A stretch of 64,000 nucleotides of DNA, from NCBI RefSeq assembly GCF_003946655.1, contig NZ_RHOV01000004.1, positions 113,577 to 177,576 on the forward strand, given 5' to 3'. Below are positions 1 to 8,380 of this stretch, in pieces. This stretch comes from Lapidilactobacillus achengensis. GTDB taxonomy: Bacteria > Bacillota > Bacilli > Lactobacillales > Lactobacillaceae. The position numbers and the translations under genes are program-made. The notes under the pieces are model-generated. The model saw only the letters and a program-made list of their open reading frames with translations, was not told the DNA's origin and searched no databases. The number at the start of each line of letters is the position of its first letter. Position 1 is the stretch's first letter.

Positions 1-1224
1 CAAGGTCATCATTTCTTGTTCGTGATCCTATCTGGCTATGATGAGTTTGACTATGCGCGAAAGAGTCTCCAACTAGGGGCGCTCAACTATTTGATGAAAC
101 CAATCGACACGCAAGAGCTGTCAAACACCTTGCTCGAGGCCAAAGAACGCTTGGACGCGTCACAAAAGCCGCAATATCCACAACAGCGGCTGCTAGATCA
201 CGCCATTCATGGTCAAGCAACAGACGCTGAACTGGTTCAATTAGGCCAAGAATCAGGGTTCGCCGATGTCGATCCCAATTCTTTCTATTTATTAGCATTC
301 GTGGGTCTGGGCGGTGCGCAGGAGTTCATCAATTACCTGTTAAAAGTCAATCGGGAATGGTTTATGAACGCGGATGGCGCCCTCTATTTGTTGTTTGTCG
401 GGTCCCGCTGGCAAGTTGATCAATTCCTGTTGAGCTTGCCGCGCGAATATGGCGCGCAAACGCAATTGATCGTGATGTCCGCCAGCTCAAGCGATTTTTC
501 GGCGTTGGTGCCACGGTTTAACAGTGTCCAGCGCCGCATCAGTACCGCCAAGTTCTATGATCAGCGGCGCGGCTTGTTGCGCATCGATGAGCTGAATCGT
601 GATCAGGAACAACATTTTCCCGAGTTGGATATCGCGCGCATTGACCAGCTGATCAACGCAGGCAATCGCGAAGAGTTGCAGGACTTGATCCAAGTGACCT
701 TCATGGCGATGAGCCAAGCGCAGGCCGATGCTGATTATGTGCGCCAGGTCTCCTTCTGGTTCCTAGCGACACTAAATCGACGGCTACATTTCAATGAAAC
801 CTTCTACAATAACCAATTGGAATTGATCAACCAGCTCCATGATTTCAAAAAGATCCTTGACCTGAACCTCAGCTGGGTCGCCCAGTTAGAAAATTCAGCG
901 ATCCAAGATTATTCACCCAATGTCGCGGCGGCGATCCAGTATATTTACCTGAACTACCACCAGGATATCAATCTAGGACTGGCCGCGGATCAACTCCATT
1001 TGAGCAGTATGTACCTGGGCCAGTTATTCAAACAAGAAACAGGACAAACGTTTAGCCGGTTCTTGAACCACTATCGGATCGAGCAGAGCAAGTATTTATT
1101 GCGCAACACCAGTGAATCCGTCAGCGAAATCGGAATGGCCGTGGGATATAGCACGCCAAATTACTTCTTCCGCATGTTCAAGCAGGAGACCGATCAGTCG
1201 CCGAAAGAATACCGTCATGGCTAA
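1..1224 (+). CDS. AraC-type response regulator (5' end missing)
   Basis: C-terminal part of a two-component response regulator of the YesN/AraC type. The frame is open to the first base, so the start lies outside the window and the TTG at 16 is not the real start. What remains of the receiver domain is its last third: the beta-4/alpha-4 stretch ILSGYDEFDYARKSLQLGA and the conserved lysine in LMKPID. A long linker follows, then two helix-turn-helix units in about the last 100 residues (INLGLAADQLHLSSMYLGQL and the recognition part VSEIGMAVGYSTPNYFF), typical of the AraC family. Such regulators usually pair with a YesM-type sensor kinase and control sugar uptake, which fits the mannosidase cluster downstream; the kinase would lie upstream of the window. 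Family assignment is firm; the regulated genes are inferred. Confidence 0.9.
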   Translation, partial: QGHHFLFVILSGYDEFDYARKSLQLGALNYLMKPIDTQELSNTLLEAKERLDASQKPQYPQQRLLDHAIHGQATDAELVQLGQESGFADVDPNSFYLLAFVGLGGAQEFINYLLKVNREWFMNADGALYLLFVGSRWQVDQFLLSLPREYGAQTQLIVMSASSSDFSALVPRFNSVQRRISTAKFYDQRRGLLRIDELNRDQEQHFPELDIARIDQLINAGNREELQDLIQVTFMAMSQAQADADYVRQVSFWFLATLNRRLHFNETFYNNQLELINQLHDFKKILDLNLSWVAQLENSAIQDYSPNVAAAIQYIYLNYHQDINLGLAADQLHLSSMYLGQLFKQETGQTFSRFLNHYRIEQSKYLLRNTSESVSEIGMAVGYSTPNYFFRMFKQETDQSPKEYRHG

Positions 1225-1518
1225 AAAAAACGCTCCCGATTTCCAACCCCACGTCGGCTGGGAACAGTGCGGTACTGATCACGACGAAATTCATATAAAA
1301 TTCACACTATGTTCCATATTAATTCATATTACCGTCTCCATTCGTTCGCAAAATTAGGTTATCATTATTAACATAGAAAGTAATAACACAACGTGAATAA
1401 TCTATGAAGTTTCTCCAGCTTGATAGAGTTGTGTCAACGGCTTTCTACCAACCCAAACCTATATAATAATTGCTAGTTTTCTTCATTACTCCTTCCTCTA
1501 TACTTAAAAATAGAGCCG
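1225..1518. other. AT-rich intergenic stretch, no protein gene seen
   Basis: About 295 bases between the response regulator and a strong terminator. There is a good -10 box (TATAAT, 1462-1467) but no convincing -35 at the right distance. A short transcript starting near 1475 and ending at the terminator at 1519-1552 would be about 75 bases, which could be a small RNA. No reading frame with a ribosome binding site was found. Confidence 0.4.
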
Positions 1519-1552
1519 AAACCTCACTTCCTGCCCAGAAGTGAGGTTTTTT
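1519..1552 (+). terminator. Rho-independent terminator
   Basis: Stem AACCTCACTTC (1520-1530) pairs with GAAGTGAGGTT (1538-1548) across a 7-base loop and runs into six T. It lies 300 bases past the response regulator, so it ends either a long 3' tail or a separate short transcript. Confidence 0.8.
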
Positions 1553-1574
1553 GGTGTCTTCAGGCAAGTGCCGC

Positions 1575-2335
1575 TGCTATTTGAACCGACCTTGCGCTTG
1601 ATTGCAGGTTTTTGGTGGGTGTTGCGCGTGAGCGCAACCGGGTCGGGCCATTTGTGCGGCTGGAACGCAGTGGGCGTCGTTTTGAGCCAATCCGCAAAGT
1701 GCGCGGCTTGTCTCAAAATCGAGCCTTATTCTAAGCGGCAAAGCCGCAAAGAATAATTTCACTGCTGAGCCGCATGGCCCGACCCGGTTGCTGAACAGAA
1801 TTGAGCCTATCTGCAATCGAAGTTGAGTAGCTGACGAAGTGCTTTTGCAAGCTAGCGGTCAAAACCCATCACACTTTTTTTGTAGTACGGCAATGCCAAC
1901 GGATTTTGATCAGGAGGTCGGGATATTTTGTGTAGGATGACCATCTCTACTCGTTTCCGTAACCAAACCTTGTGTGGAAGCCGACCGATTCAGTTAATTC
2001 ACCAAAATTCTGCCCGAGTTCATCAGACAGACTGCACTGGTGTCACCAATTCAAAGCTGGTGACCACTAACCGCGGTCGTCAATTGCGTGGCTCCTCATC
2101 AATTGGCCATAGCTTGCCAGTCGGTGTGAGTGCTCAAACGACTGTTAAAACGTTGAGCGGCTGGAGCGGAGAAATTCGGGGTGAGATCGCCGTGAAATTG
2201 GCCTTAGCGGCTCTGCCGCTTAGGCCAAGGCTCAGCTTTGAGATTCGCGCGGGTTTCGCGAAGCTCAAAGTGATGCCCACAGCGAGCTCACCCCGAATTT
2301 CGCAGCGCAAGTTGCGGCCAACCTACTTTTAACCA
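1575..2335. repeat. Structured dispersed repeat A, locus 1
   Basis: First of three loci of the same repeat (others at 7198-8310 and 19800-20830). It holds a forward core (about 1621-1790) and a second core in opposite orientation (about 2165-2302). Forward core: palindrome GTTGCGCGTGAGCGCAAC, outer stem CGGGTCGGGCCAT (1639-1651) with ATGGCCCGACCCG (1774-1786), inner stem TTATTCT (1726-1732) with AGAATAA (1750-1756). Inverted core: outer stem GAAATTCGGGGTGAG (2171-2185) with CTCACCCCGAATTTC (2287-2301), inner stem TTGGCCT (2198-2204) with AGGCCAA (2222-2228), and hairpin TTCGCG (2244-2249) with CGCGAA (2257-2262). Stem sequences differ from the other loci but stay complementary. Reading frames here have no ribosome binding sites and do not look like genes. 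Confidence 0.85.
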
Positions 2336-2355
2336 GCAATTCAGCAACCCCAACC

Positions 2356-2401
2356 AAAAAACAGCCCCCGCTTCTCCATCAAGAAGAAACGTGGGCTGTT
2401 T
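2356..2401 (-). terminator. Terminator of the GH92 transcript
   Basis: Read on the minus strand: AAACAGCCCACG pairs imperfectly with CGGGGGCTGTTT and is followed by TTTT. It starts 16 bases beyond the GH92 stop codon. Confidence 0.8.
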
Positions 2402-2416
2402 GACGCGCAGGCAGGT

Positions 2417-4633
2417 CTAGTCGTCGTATTCTGAAATCGAGTAGGGCAGTTCAGCATCGGTCAGTTGATGCAAGCTTGGCGCTAAACCTAAGGTGGTGGT
2501 CAGCTCCCCGCCAGCCATCAGTTGCTCATAATCAAGATAAGTGGCAGTCACCGCTTGACCATTCAGACTTCGAGCTTGGACGAATTGATTTTGCGCTTCG
2601 TTGTTCAATGTGCGCAGGACCAAAGTTTTGTCAGCTGGCAAGTGCAGAGTAACTTGGTCGAACAGCGGGATCCCGAAAACAAATTGAGTTGAGCCCGGGG
2701 TGACCGGATAAATACCTAGCGCTGAAAGGACGAACCAGCCGGCCATTGAACCGTTATCCTCATCGCCAGGGAAACCTTGATAGCCGCTGTTGAAGGCTTG
2801 GGTCAGTAATTGTTTGACCAGCAATTGGGTCATCTCAGGGTGATCAACATAGGTGAACAAATAAGGAATGTGGAAACTTGGTTGGTTTGATAAGGCCAAC
2901 TGTCCGAATTTCAGCGCGGCTAATTCGGTCATTTCATGGATCTCAAAACCATAGCCGCCAGTTTCGAAGGTGGCTGGCGTATTGACCAGCTCAACTAGTT
3001 TCTCGTAAAAGGCTTGTTTGCCACCATATTCGTTGACTAAACCTGCGATGTCTTGGTAAACCGCAAAACCGTTTTGCCAAACACTACCTTCGGTGAAACC
3101 GTGGCCCCATTGTAACGGGCGAAAATCAGGCGTGAAATTGCCTTGGTCGTCTTTAGGTCGGAGGAAGCCAGTGGCGGGATCGAACAGATGGCGATAGTTG
3201 CGGGCGCGCTCCCGATATTGTTTCGCCAGCAATAAATGACCGGCTTTTTCGGCGACGACGGCAATGCAATAATCGCTATAAGCATAGTCCAACGTGTGGT
3301 TGACGCTTTCGCCGTGGGTGCTAGGGACATAGCCGTACTTCAAGTAGTCGAGCGTGCCGCGGCGTCCGTACTTGTCGTCAGCGCTTTGGACGGTGGCGGC
3401 GTGGACCATGGCGTTCAAGAAGTCTTCCAATTGGTCGGGATTAAGCAGGTCTTTGCTGGCCGCGTCGGCAATCACGGCGTCGATCAGGGTACCTGGCATC
3501 ATCCCGCGCTCGTCAGGGGACAACCATTTTGGCAAAAAGCCAGTTTCGTGATAACTGGTCAAGAAACCAGCCAACATGTCAGCCAGAATTTCGGGCGCGA
3601 TCAGGCTGTAGAAAGGATAAACCGTTTTGTAAGTATCCCAAAAACCGTTATTTGTGTACAGAATTCCCGGTTTGACGGCGCGCGCCAAGGTGTCGTAATG
3701 ATAGGGCTGTTCTTGCGCGTCAAGCTCGTAGAACTTCTGAGGGAAAAGGAACAGCCGATAGAGGGTGGTGTAAAAGGTTTTAACTTGGGCCGGATGGCGG
3801 TGGTCCTCAACGACGATCCGATCGAAGTAATCTTGCCAAGCCGCGGCTGCGCTGGCAGCTTGTTCGGCGAAAGTTGCGCTTTGTTGCCGGCGCAGATTAA
3901 GCTGTGCTTGGGCCAAGGACAAGAATGAGGTGGCTAAGGCCAACTCGTTGTCGGTTTCATTCAAATAAAAAACGAGTTGCAGGTCCGTTCCCGCAAATTC
4001 GGTTTGCGCTGCGGTGGCAATCTGTTCTGCTTGGTCGGTGGCGGTGCGGTAGCGCAACGGTTCTGCCGCGAACGAACCACTAAGCTGGATACTGAAATAC
4101 ATCGTGAAGTCGGGATCTTCACAGTCAGAGAAATTGATCAGCTGCCCTTGAAGCTGGCCCTGGTTACGATCGATCCGCACTTGGGCCCGTCCAGGCAGGG
4201 TCAGTTGATAACCCGCCTGGCGATTTTTCGGAAAACGGCTTTTGATCGTGGCGCCGTATGTGTTGGGCACCAAGGTCGAGTCGATGCTGTAATGTAAGTC
4301 ATGCAGCTGCAATTTGGCGGGCGAGAAGAGGGCGTCTTGAGGTTCGAAGGAGCCAGCGTAGTCGTCGATGTGATCCGGGCCAACAGACTTAGTCACTGGC
4401 AGTAACAGCAAGTGGGAGAAGTCACTGACCCAAGGACTAGGTTGGTGGGTCAAGCGAAAGCCTTCGAAGCGGTGATCGTTGGGATTGAAGAACCAACTGC
4501 CGCGACTTTGGTCATTTTGAACGGTGTAATAATTCATGGCAAAAGGGACTCCGGTCAAAGGCAGGGTATTGCCATGGGAGAAGCGGTAGGTGTTATCGGT
4601 GCCTTGGCGAGTGTCGATCGATGAAATCTGCAT
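2417..4633 (-). CDS. GH92 alpha-mannosidase
   Basis: Predicted exo-acting, calcium-dependent alpha-mannosidase of family GH92 (738 aa, the usual length for the two-domain enzyme). The N-terminal beta-sandwich domain is followed from about residue 270 by the (alpha/alpha)6 domain. Visible family landmarks are the GFWDTYKTVYPFYSLIAP block, ETGFLPKW, the GHGFTEGSVWQ block and, near the C-terminus, GDEDNGSMAGWFVLSALG with GIYPVTPGS. GH92 enzymes mostly cleave alpha-1,2, -1,3, -1,4 or -1,6 linked mannose; the linkage cannot be read here. There is no signal peptide, so it should act in the cytoplasm. The ATG follows an AAGGAG site. It lies 54 bases downstream of the GntR/LacI-type regulator on the same strand and probably shares its transcript, divergent from the GH125 gene. 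Confidence 0.93.
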   Translation of the reverse strand: MQISSIDTRQGTDNTYRFSHGNTLPLTGVPFAMNYYTVQNDQSRGSWFFNPNDHRFEGFRLTHQPSPWVSDFSHLLLLPVTKSVGPDHIDDYAGSFEPQDALFSPAKLQLHDLHYSIDSTLVPNTYGATIKSRFPKNRQAGYQLTLPGRAQVRIDRNQGQLQGQLINFSDCEDPDFTMYFSIQLSGSFAAEPLRYRTATDQAEQIATAAQTEFAGTDLQLVFYLNETDNELALATSFLSLAQAQLNLRRQQSATFAEQAASAAAAWQDYFDRIVVEDHRHPAQVKTFYTTLYRLFLFPQKFYELDAQEQPYHYDTLARAVKPGILYTNNGFWDTYKTVYPFYSLIAPEILADMLAGFLTSYHETGFLPKWLSPDERGMMPGTLIDAVIADAASKDLLNPDQLEDFLNAMVHAATVQSADDKYGRRGTLDYLKYGYVPSTHGESVNHTLDYAYSDYCIAVVAEKAGHLLLAKQYRERARNYRHLFDPATGFLRPKDDQGNFTPDFRPLQWGHGFTEGSVWQNGFAVYQDIAGLVNEYGGKQAFYEKLVELVNTPATFETGGYGFEIHEMTELAALKFGQLALSNQPSFHIPYLFTYVDHPEMTQLLVKQLLTQAFNSGYQGFPGDEDNGSMAGWFVLSALGIYPVTPGSTQFVFGIPLFDQVTLHLPADKTLVLRTLNNEAQNQFVQARSLNGQAVTATYLDYEQLMAGGELTTTLGLAPSLHQLTDAELPYSISEYDD

Positions 4634-4687
4634 AATATACTCCTTTTTTGTTGGTTATTCTTAGTTGTTGGGGTTGTTTGGCTGCGT

Positions 4688-5755
4688 TCAGCTACGTTTC
4701 TTAATGCTTTGCCGGGCGATCAGGTTAACGGGAACCGTGACTTGCTTGATCTCCGGATCGAAGGGATTGGCGATGCGTTGTTGTAATAGCGTCGCGGCTT
4801 GGCGACCGATCGTTTGGAAATCTTGGCGGATCGTGCTCAATTGCGGCCGACTGGTGGCAGTGCGGGTAATATTGTCAAATCCGATCAAGGAAAGGTCATC
4901 AGGAACTTTTAGGCCTTGTGCTTGGATGAAATCTAACACGTCCAAGGCCAGTAGATCGTGTTCGGTGACGATCCCCGTAATTTGATTCGCCGCGATGAAG
5001 GCGGGTAAAGCGGCGAAATCGTTCTCGGTCAGGTGTGTCGCTTCTTGCGGCGTGATCGCAAAGGTCAGATCCTGCTCCATGAGCGCCTGCAAGTACCCGA
5101 AGTACCGTTGCGCCACCGATGAATTCAGCGAATGGGCAAAGTGCGCCGTCGCTAGGAAAATAATGCGTTCGTGACCATTTTCGATCAGGGTTTGGGTGGC
5201 CAGATAACCGCCTTGGGTATTGTCGGCCACCACGGAAGGAATCGGCAGTCCCGCCGCGGTTTGATCGATCAAGACTAGTGGGATGTGGGCCAATGCGAAT
5301 TTCTGCAATTGGACCAACTCGGCGGCCAAATCTTGCGGATAGTAAATGATGCCATCATATTTATCCGCGAAAGCCTGCGGATGATCGAAATCGAAGCTTT
5401 GATTTTCGATCACCGTCAATTCTTCCTGGTTGGGCGTTAAAACTTCCTTGATCCCGGTAATATAGTCACCTAAGCCAGATTCTGGCGCGAAGGGAATCAC
5501 CAGCAAGATCTGGCCGGTTTTTGCCCGTAAACGCAAACCGCGGCGGACGAACGTACCACTGCCTTGGCGCCGTTGCACCAGACCAATGTCGGCCAACTCC
5601 TGGAGTGCCCGCTTCGATGTGATCCGGCTGACTTGGTATTGCTGGGCCAGTTCGTTTTCCGAGGGCAGTTGTTGGTTGGCCGGATAGTATCCTGACCAAA
5701 TCTTAGCGCGTAAGTCCGCGAAAATCGTCTGATATTTATTCTGATTAGTGGCCAT
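4688..5755 (-). CDS. GntR-type regulator with LacI-like sensor domain
   Basis: Transcription factor of the AraR/GntR-LacI hybrid type (355 aa). Residues 1-75 form a GntR winged helix (AKIWSGYYPANQQLPSENEL, then QYQVSRITSKRALQEL and RQGSGTFV). From about residue 85 the protein resembles a periplasmic-binding-protein effector domain (GLGDYITGIKEVL, DGIIYYPQD, LVLIDQTAAG, LIGFDNITRTATSRPQLSTI). It ends with a short basic tail. The start ATG lies seven bases after GAGGTGAAG. It is transcribed away from the GH125 gene and ahead of GH92, so it is the obvious local regulator of the mannosidase cluster, probably released from DNA by a mannose-containing sugar. Family assignment is firm; target and ligand are inferred from position. 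Confidence 0.9.
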   Translation of the reverse strand: MATNQNKYQTIFADLRAKIWSGYYPANQQLPSENELAQQYQVSRITSKRALQELADIGLVQRRQGSGTFVRRGLRLRAKTGQILLVIPFAPESGLGDYITGIKEVLTPNQEELTVIENQSFDFDHPQAFADKYDGIIYYPQDLAAELVQLQKFALAHIPLVLIDQTAAGLPIPSVVADNTQGGYLATQTLIENGHERIIFLATAHFAHSLNSSVAQRYFGYLQALMEQDLTFAITPQEATHLTENDFAALPAFIAANQITGIVTEHDLLALDVLDFIQAQGLKVPDDLSLIGFDNITRTATSRPQLSTIRQDFQTIGRQAATLLQQRIANPFDPEIKQVTVPVNLIARQSIKKRS

Positions 5756-5841
5756 AGATCTTCACCTCGACTATTTGTAGTTGTTATGAACAATCATATA
5801 TCATTTCTCCGTAAAAATAAATCTTTTTTTCGGAATTTTTA

Positions 5842-5870
5842 CTGTTTTTCAGGTCTATTCATGATATACT
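5842..5870 (+). promoter_or_regulatory. Probable GH125 promoter in the divergent region
   Basis: A good -10 box TATACT (5865-5870) sits 34 bases before the chosen GH125 start; the -35 region is poor. The AT-rich divergent segment 5756-5904 also holds three ATATATCA or ATGATATAC-like words (about 5794, 5861 and 5885) that could be operator half-sites for the neighbouring regulator. Confidence 0.4.
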
Positions 5871-5904
5871 TGGCTTGCAAAATAATATATCAAGTGGTGA
5901 TAAA

Positions 5905-7197
5905 ATGACAAAATCTTATGTAACGCCAGCCGTTCGCGATTTCGTGGCACATGTCAATGAACTTTGCGGACCGAAACTTCAGAATCTAGCGCAGATTTTT
6001 GATATTACCTTTACGAATACCTTAGAAACGACTCTTGAAGCCGACGAACACGACAATGTTTTCGTGTTGACTGGGGATATTCCCGCCATGTGGCAACGAG
6101 ATTCCACCGCACAGTTGCGGCCCTATCTGATCATGGCGCAAACGGATCCGGCTGTGGCCGCTGTTATTTTGAAGGTGGTCAAGCGTCAATTCTTCAATAT
6201 GGATCTGGATCCTTACGCTAACGCCTTCAACTTGACGGGCAATGGTCATGGTCATCAAAGCGACGCCACTGAAATGGGTCCATGGATCTGGGAACGCAAA
6301 TACGAACTGGACTCCCTGTGCTACCCAGTGCAGTTGGCATACCTCCTTTATAAGAATACCGGTTTGACCGATCAATTTGACAACACCTTCGTTTCCGCTG
6401 TTAAAAAGCTACTTCACGTGATCGAAGTGGAACAACATCATGAAGAGGCCTCTACTTATCGCTTTGAACGGACCGAAGATCGTCCCGAAGACACCCTGAC
6501 TCGTGATGGCTTGGGCGCGCCGGTTGGTTACACCGGCATGAGCTGGTCCGGGTTCCGACCAAGCGATGACGCTTGCGTCTATGGCTATTTAGTCCCAGCC
6601 AATATGTTCGCCGTCGTTATTCTGAACTACTTGAAGGAAATCTTCACCGAGATCGTGATCGATCCTGAAATTGCCAGCCAAGCCAACCAGTTAGCCACGG
6701 AAATCCAAGCCGGTATTGAGCGTTATGGCACGACCACCAACGCCGCCGGTGAAACCGTCTACGCATATGAAGTCGATGGTTTGGGCAACGCGGTGATTAT
6801 GGATGACGGCAATATTCCTAACTTGATGAGCGCGCCTTACTTGGGATACTTGGCCGATGATGACCCAACTTACTTGGCCACCCGTAAAACGCTGCTGAGC
6901 CCGGAGAATCCTTATTATTACGCTGGTAAATTTGGCGCTGGGTTGGGCAGTCCCCATACGCCACCGCATTATATTTGGCCGATCGCCTTGTCGATCCAAG
7001 GATTGACGCAATCAGATCACGCCGAGAAGTTGCGCTTATTGCAGTTGTTGGCGCATACCACCGCCGGAACCAACATGATGCACGAAGGCTTTGATGTGGA
7101 AGATCCTCACAATTTCACCCGGGAGTGGTTCTCGTGGGCGAACATGATGTTCTGTGAATTATTACTGGATTACCTAGGCCTGTCCGTGAAAAAATAA
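5905..7197 (+). CDS. GH125 exo-alpha-1,6-mannosidase
   Basis: Predicted metal-independent, inverting exo-alpha-1,6-mannosidase of family GH125 (430 aa from the chosen start). The landmark VLTGDIPAMWQRDSTAQLRP in the first quarter is characteristic of the family, together with the later GMSWSGFRPSDD and GLGSPHTPPHYIWPIA blocks and the final HEGFDVEDPHNFTREWFSWA. I prefer the ATG at 5905, ten codons inside the longest frame, because AAGTGGTGAT lies just ahead of it; the upstream TTG has no such site. No signal peptide is present, so the enzyme is cytoplasmic. Together with GH92 and GH38 it could strip alpha-mannosyl residues, including the 1,6-linked core mannose, from imported oligosaccharides. 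Repeat A locus 2 begins directly after the stop codon. Confidence 0.93.
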   Translation: MTKSYVTPAVRDFVAHVNELCGPKLQNLAQIFDITFTNTLETTLEADEHDNVFVLTGDIPAMWQRDSTAQLRPYLIMAQTDPAVAAVILKVVKRQFFNMDLDPYANAFNLTGNGHGHQSDATEMGPWIWERKYELDSLCYPVQLAYLLYKNTGLTDQFDNTFVSAVKKLLHVIEVEQHHEEASTYRFERTEDRPEDTLTRDGLGAPVGYTGMSWSGFRPSDDACVYGYLVPANMFAVVILNYLKEIFTEIVIDPEIASQANQLATEIQAGIERYGTTTNAAGETVYAYEVDGLGNAVIMDDGNIPNLMSAPYLGYLADDDPTYLATRKTLLSPENPYYYAGKFGAGLGSPHTPPHYIWPIALSIQGLTQSDHAEKLRLLQLLAHTTAGTNMMHEGFDVEDPHNFTREWFSWANMMFCELLLDYLGLSVKK

Positions 7198-8310
7198 CCA
7201 GGTCTGTCCTTGAAGTTGCGCTTGATGGCAGAAGTGGTGGGTGTTGCGCGTGAGCGCAACCGGCTGGGACTGCTGTTGCGGACTGGAACGTGGTGGGCGC
7301 TGTTTTGAGCCAATCCGCAAAGATCGCGGCTTGTCTCAAAATCAGGCCTTGTCCTAAGCGGCAAAGCCGCCAAGGACAATTTCACCACTGAGCCGCGCAG
7401 TCCCAGCCGGTTGCTAGGCAGAATTGAGCCTATCTGCAATCGAAGCGAAGGATTTGACGAAGTGGTTTCGCAAGCTAGAGGTTAAACGATTTCCCGCTTT
7501 TGAGGTGGTACGGCAATGCCAACTGATTCTAGAGGCATGGACGCTATTCTTGAATCTGTTCTTGATGGCAGAAGTGGTGGTTGTTGCGCGTGAGCGCAAC
7601 CGGCTGGGACTGCTGATGCGGACTGGAACGTGGTGGGCATCGTTTGAAGCCAATCCGCAAAGTGCGCGGCTTGTCTTCAAATCGAGCCTTGTCCTAAGCG
7701 GCAAAGCCGCCAAGGACAATTTCACCACTGATTGAGCTTATCTGCAATCGAAGCGAAGGATTTGACGAAGTGGTTTCGCAAGCTAGAGGTCAAAACAATC
7801 GCCCACTTTTTAGGTGGGACATCAAGGCCAACGGATTTCGGAAGTCTGGGCTTAGTTCTTAAATCTTCGTTTGATTTTAGGTGTGCTGGGGTTTGGATGT
7901 GAGCGCAACCGCCTCAGGACGTTTGTCGTAGGCTGAACATCGCTATTCGTTTCCGTAACAAACCGTGTGTGGGAACAGACCGATTCAGTTGATTCGTCAA
8001 GATTATGCCCAAGTTCATCAGGCAGTTTGCACTGGTGTCACCAATTTAAAGCTTGTAACCACTAGCCATGGCCGTCAATTGCGTGGATCCTCATCAATTG
8101 GCCATAGCCTGCCAATTGGCGTGAGTGCTCAAGCGACTGTTAAAACGTTGAGCGGCTGGAGCGGAGAAATTCGGGGTGAGATCGCCGTGAAATTGTCCTT
8201 GGCGGCTCTGCCGCTTAGGACAAGGCTCAGCTTTGAGATTTTCGGCGCCCTTCCGAAAAGCTCAAAGTGACGCCCACAGCGAGCTCACCCCGCCAGAACA
8301 AGCAATCCCA
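7198..8310. repeat. Structured dispersed repeat A, locus 2 (duplicated forward core)
   Basis: This locus has two forward cores in tandem (about 7240-7440 and 7565-7750) and one inverted core (about 8165-8295). First core: outer stem CCGGCTGGGACTGC (7260-7273) with GCAGTCCCAGCCGG (7397-7410), stem TTTTGAG (7303-7309) with CTCAAAA (7335-7341), stem TTGTCCT (7349-7355) with AGGACAA (7373-7379). In the second core the middle stem has changed to TTTGAAG (7643-7649) with CTTCAAA (7675-7681), and the right outer arm is deleted, so the left arm has no partner. The inverted core has hairpin TTTTCGG (8239-8245) with CCGAAAA (8253-8259); its outer right arm is cut short at CTCACCCCG. No gene is supported inside. 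It fills nearly all of the space between GH125 and GH38. Confidence 0.85.
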
Positions 8311-8380
8311 ACCAAAGCTGCCGCGCCGCAGCGTTGCTGCGGATAATTTCAACATAAAGAATAATTGAGGAGAGATATTC

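Noticed and set aside
3236..3928. Long frame opposite the GH92 gene
   Set aside because: It is the antisense shadow of a well-supported GH92 gene with clear family motifs; no RBS.
7424..7735. Reading frame of about 100 codons inside repeat A (similar ones at 1577-1816, 7170-7439, 19624-20046 and 20458-20886)
   Set aside because: They lie across hairpins of the repeat, lack ribosome binding sites, appear on both strands, and change frame or composition between copies. The conserved feature is base pairing, not protein.
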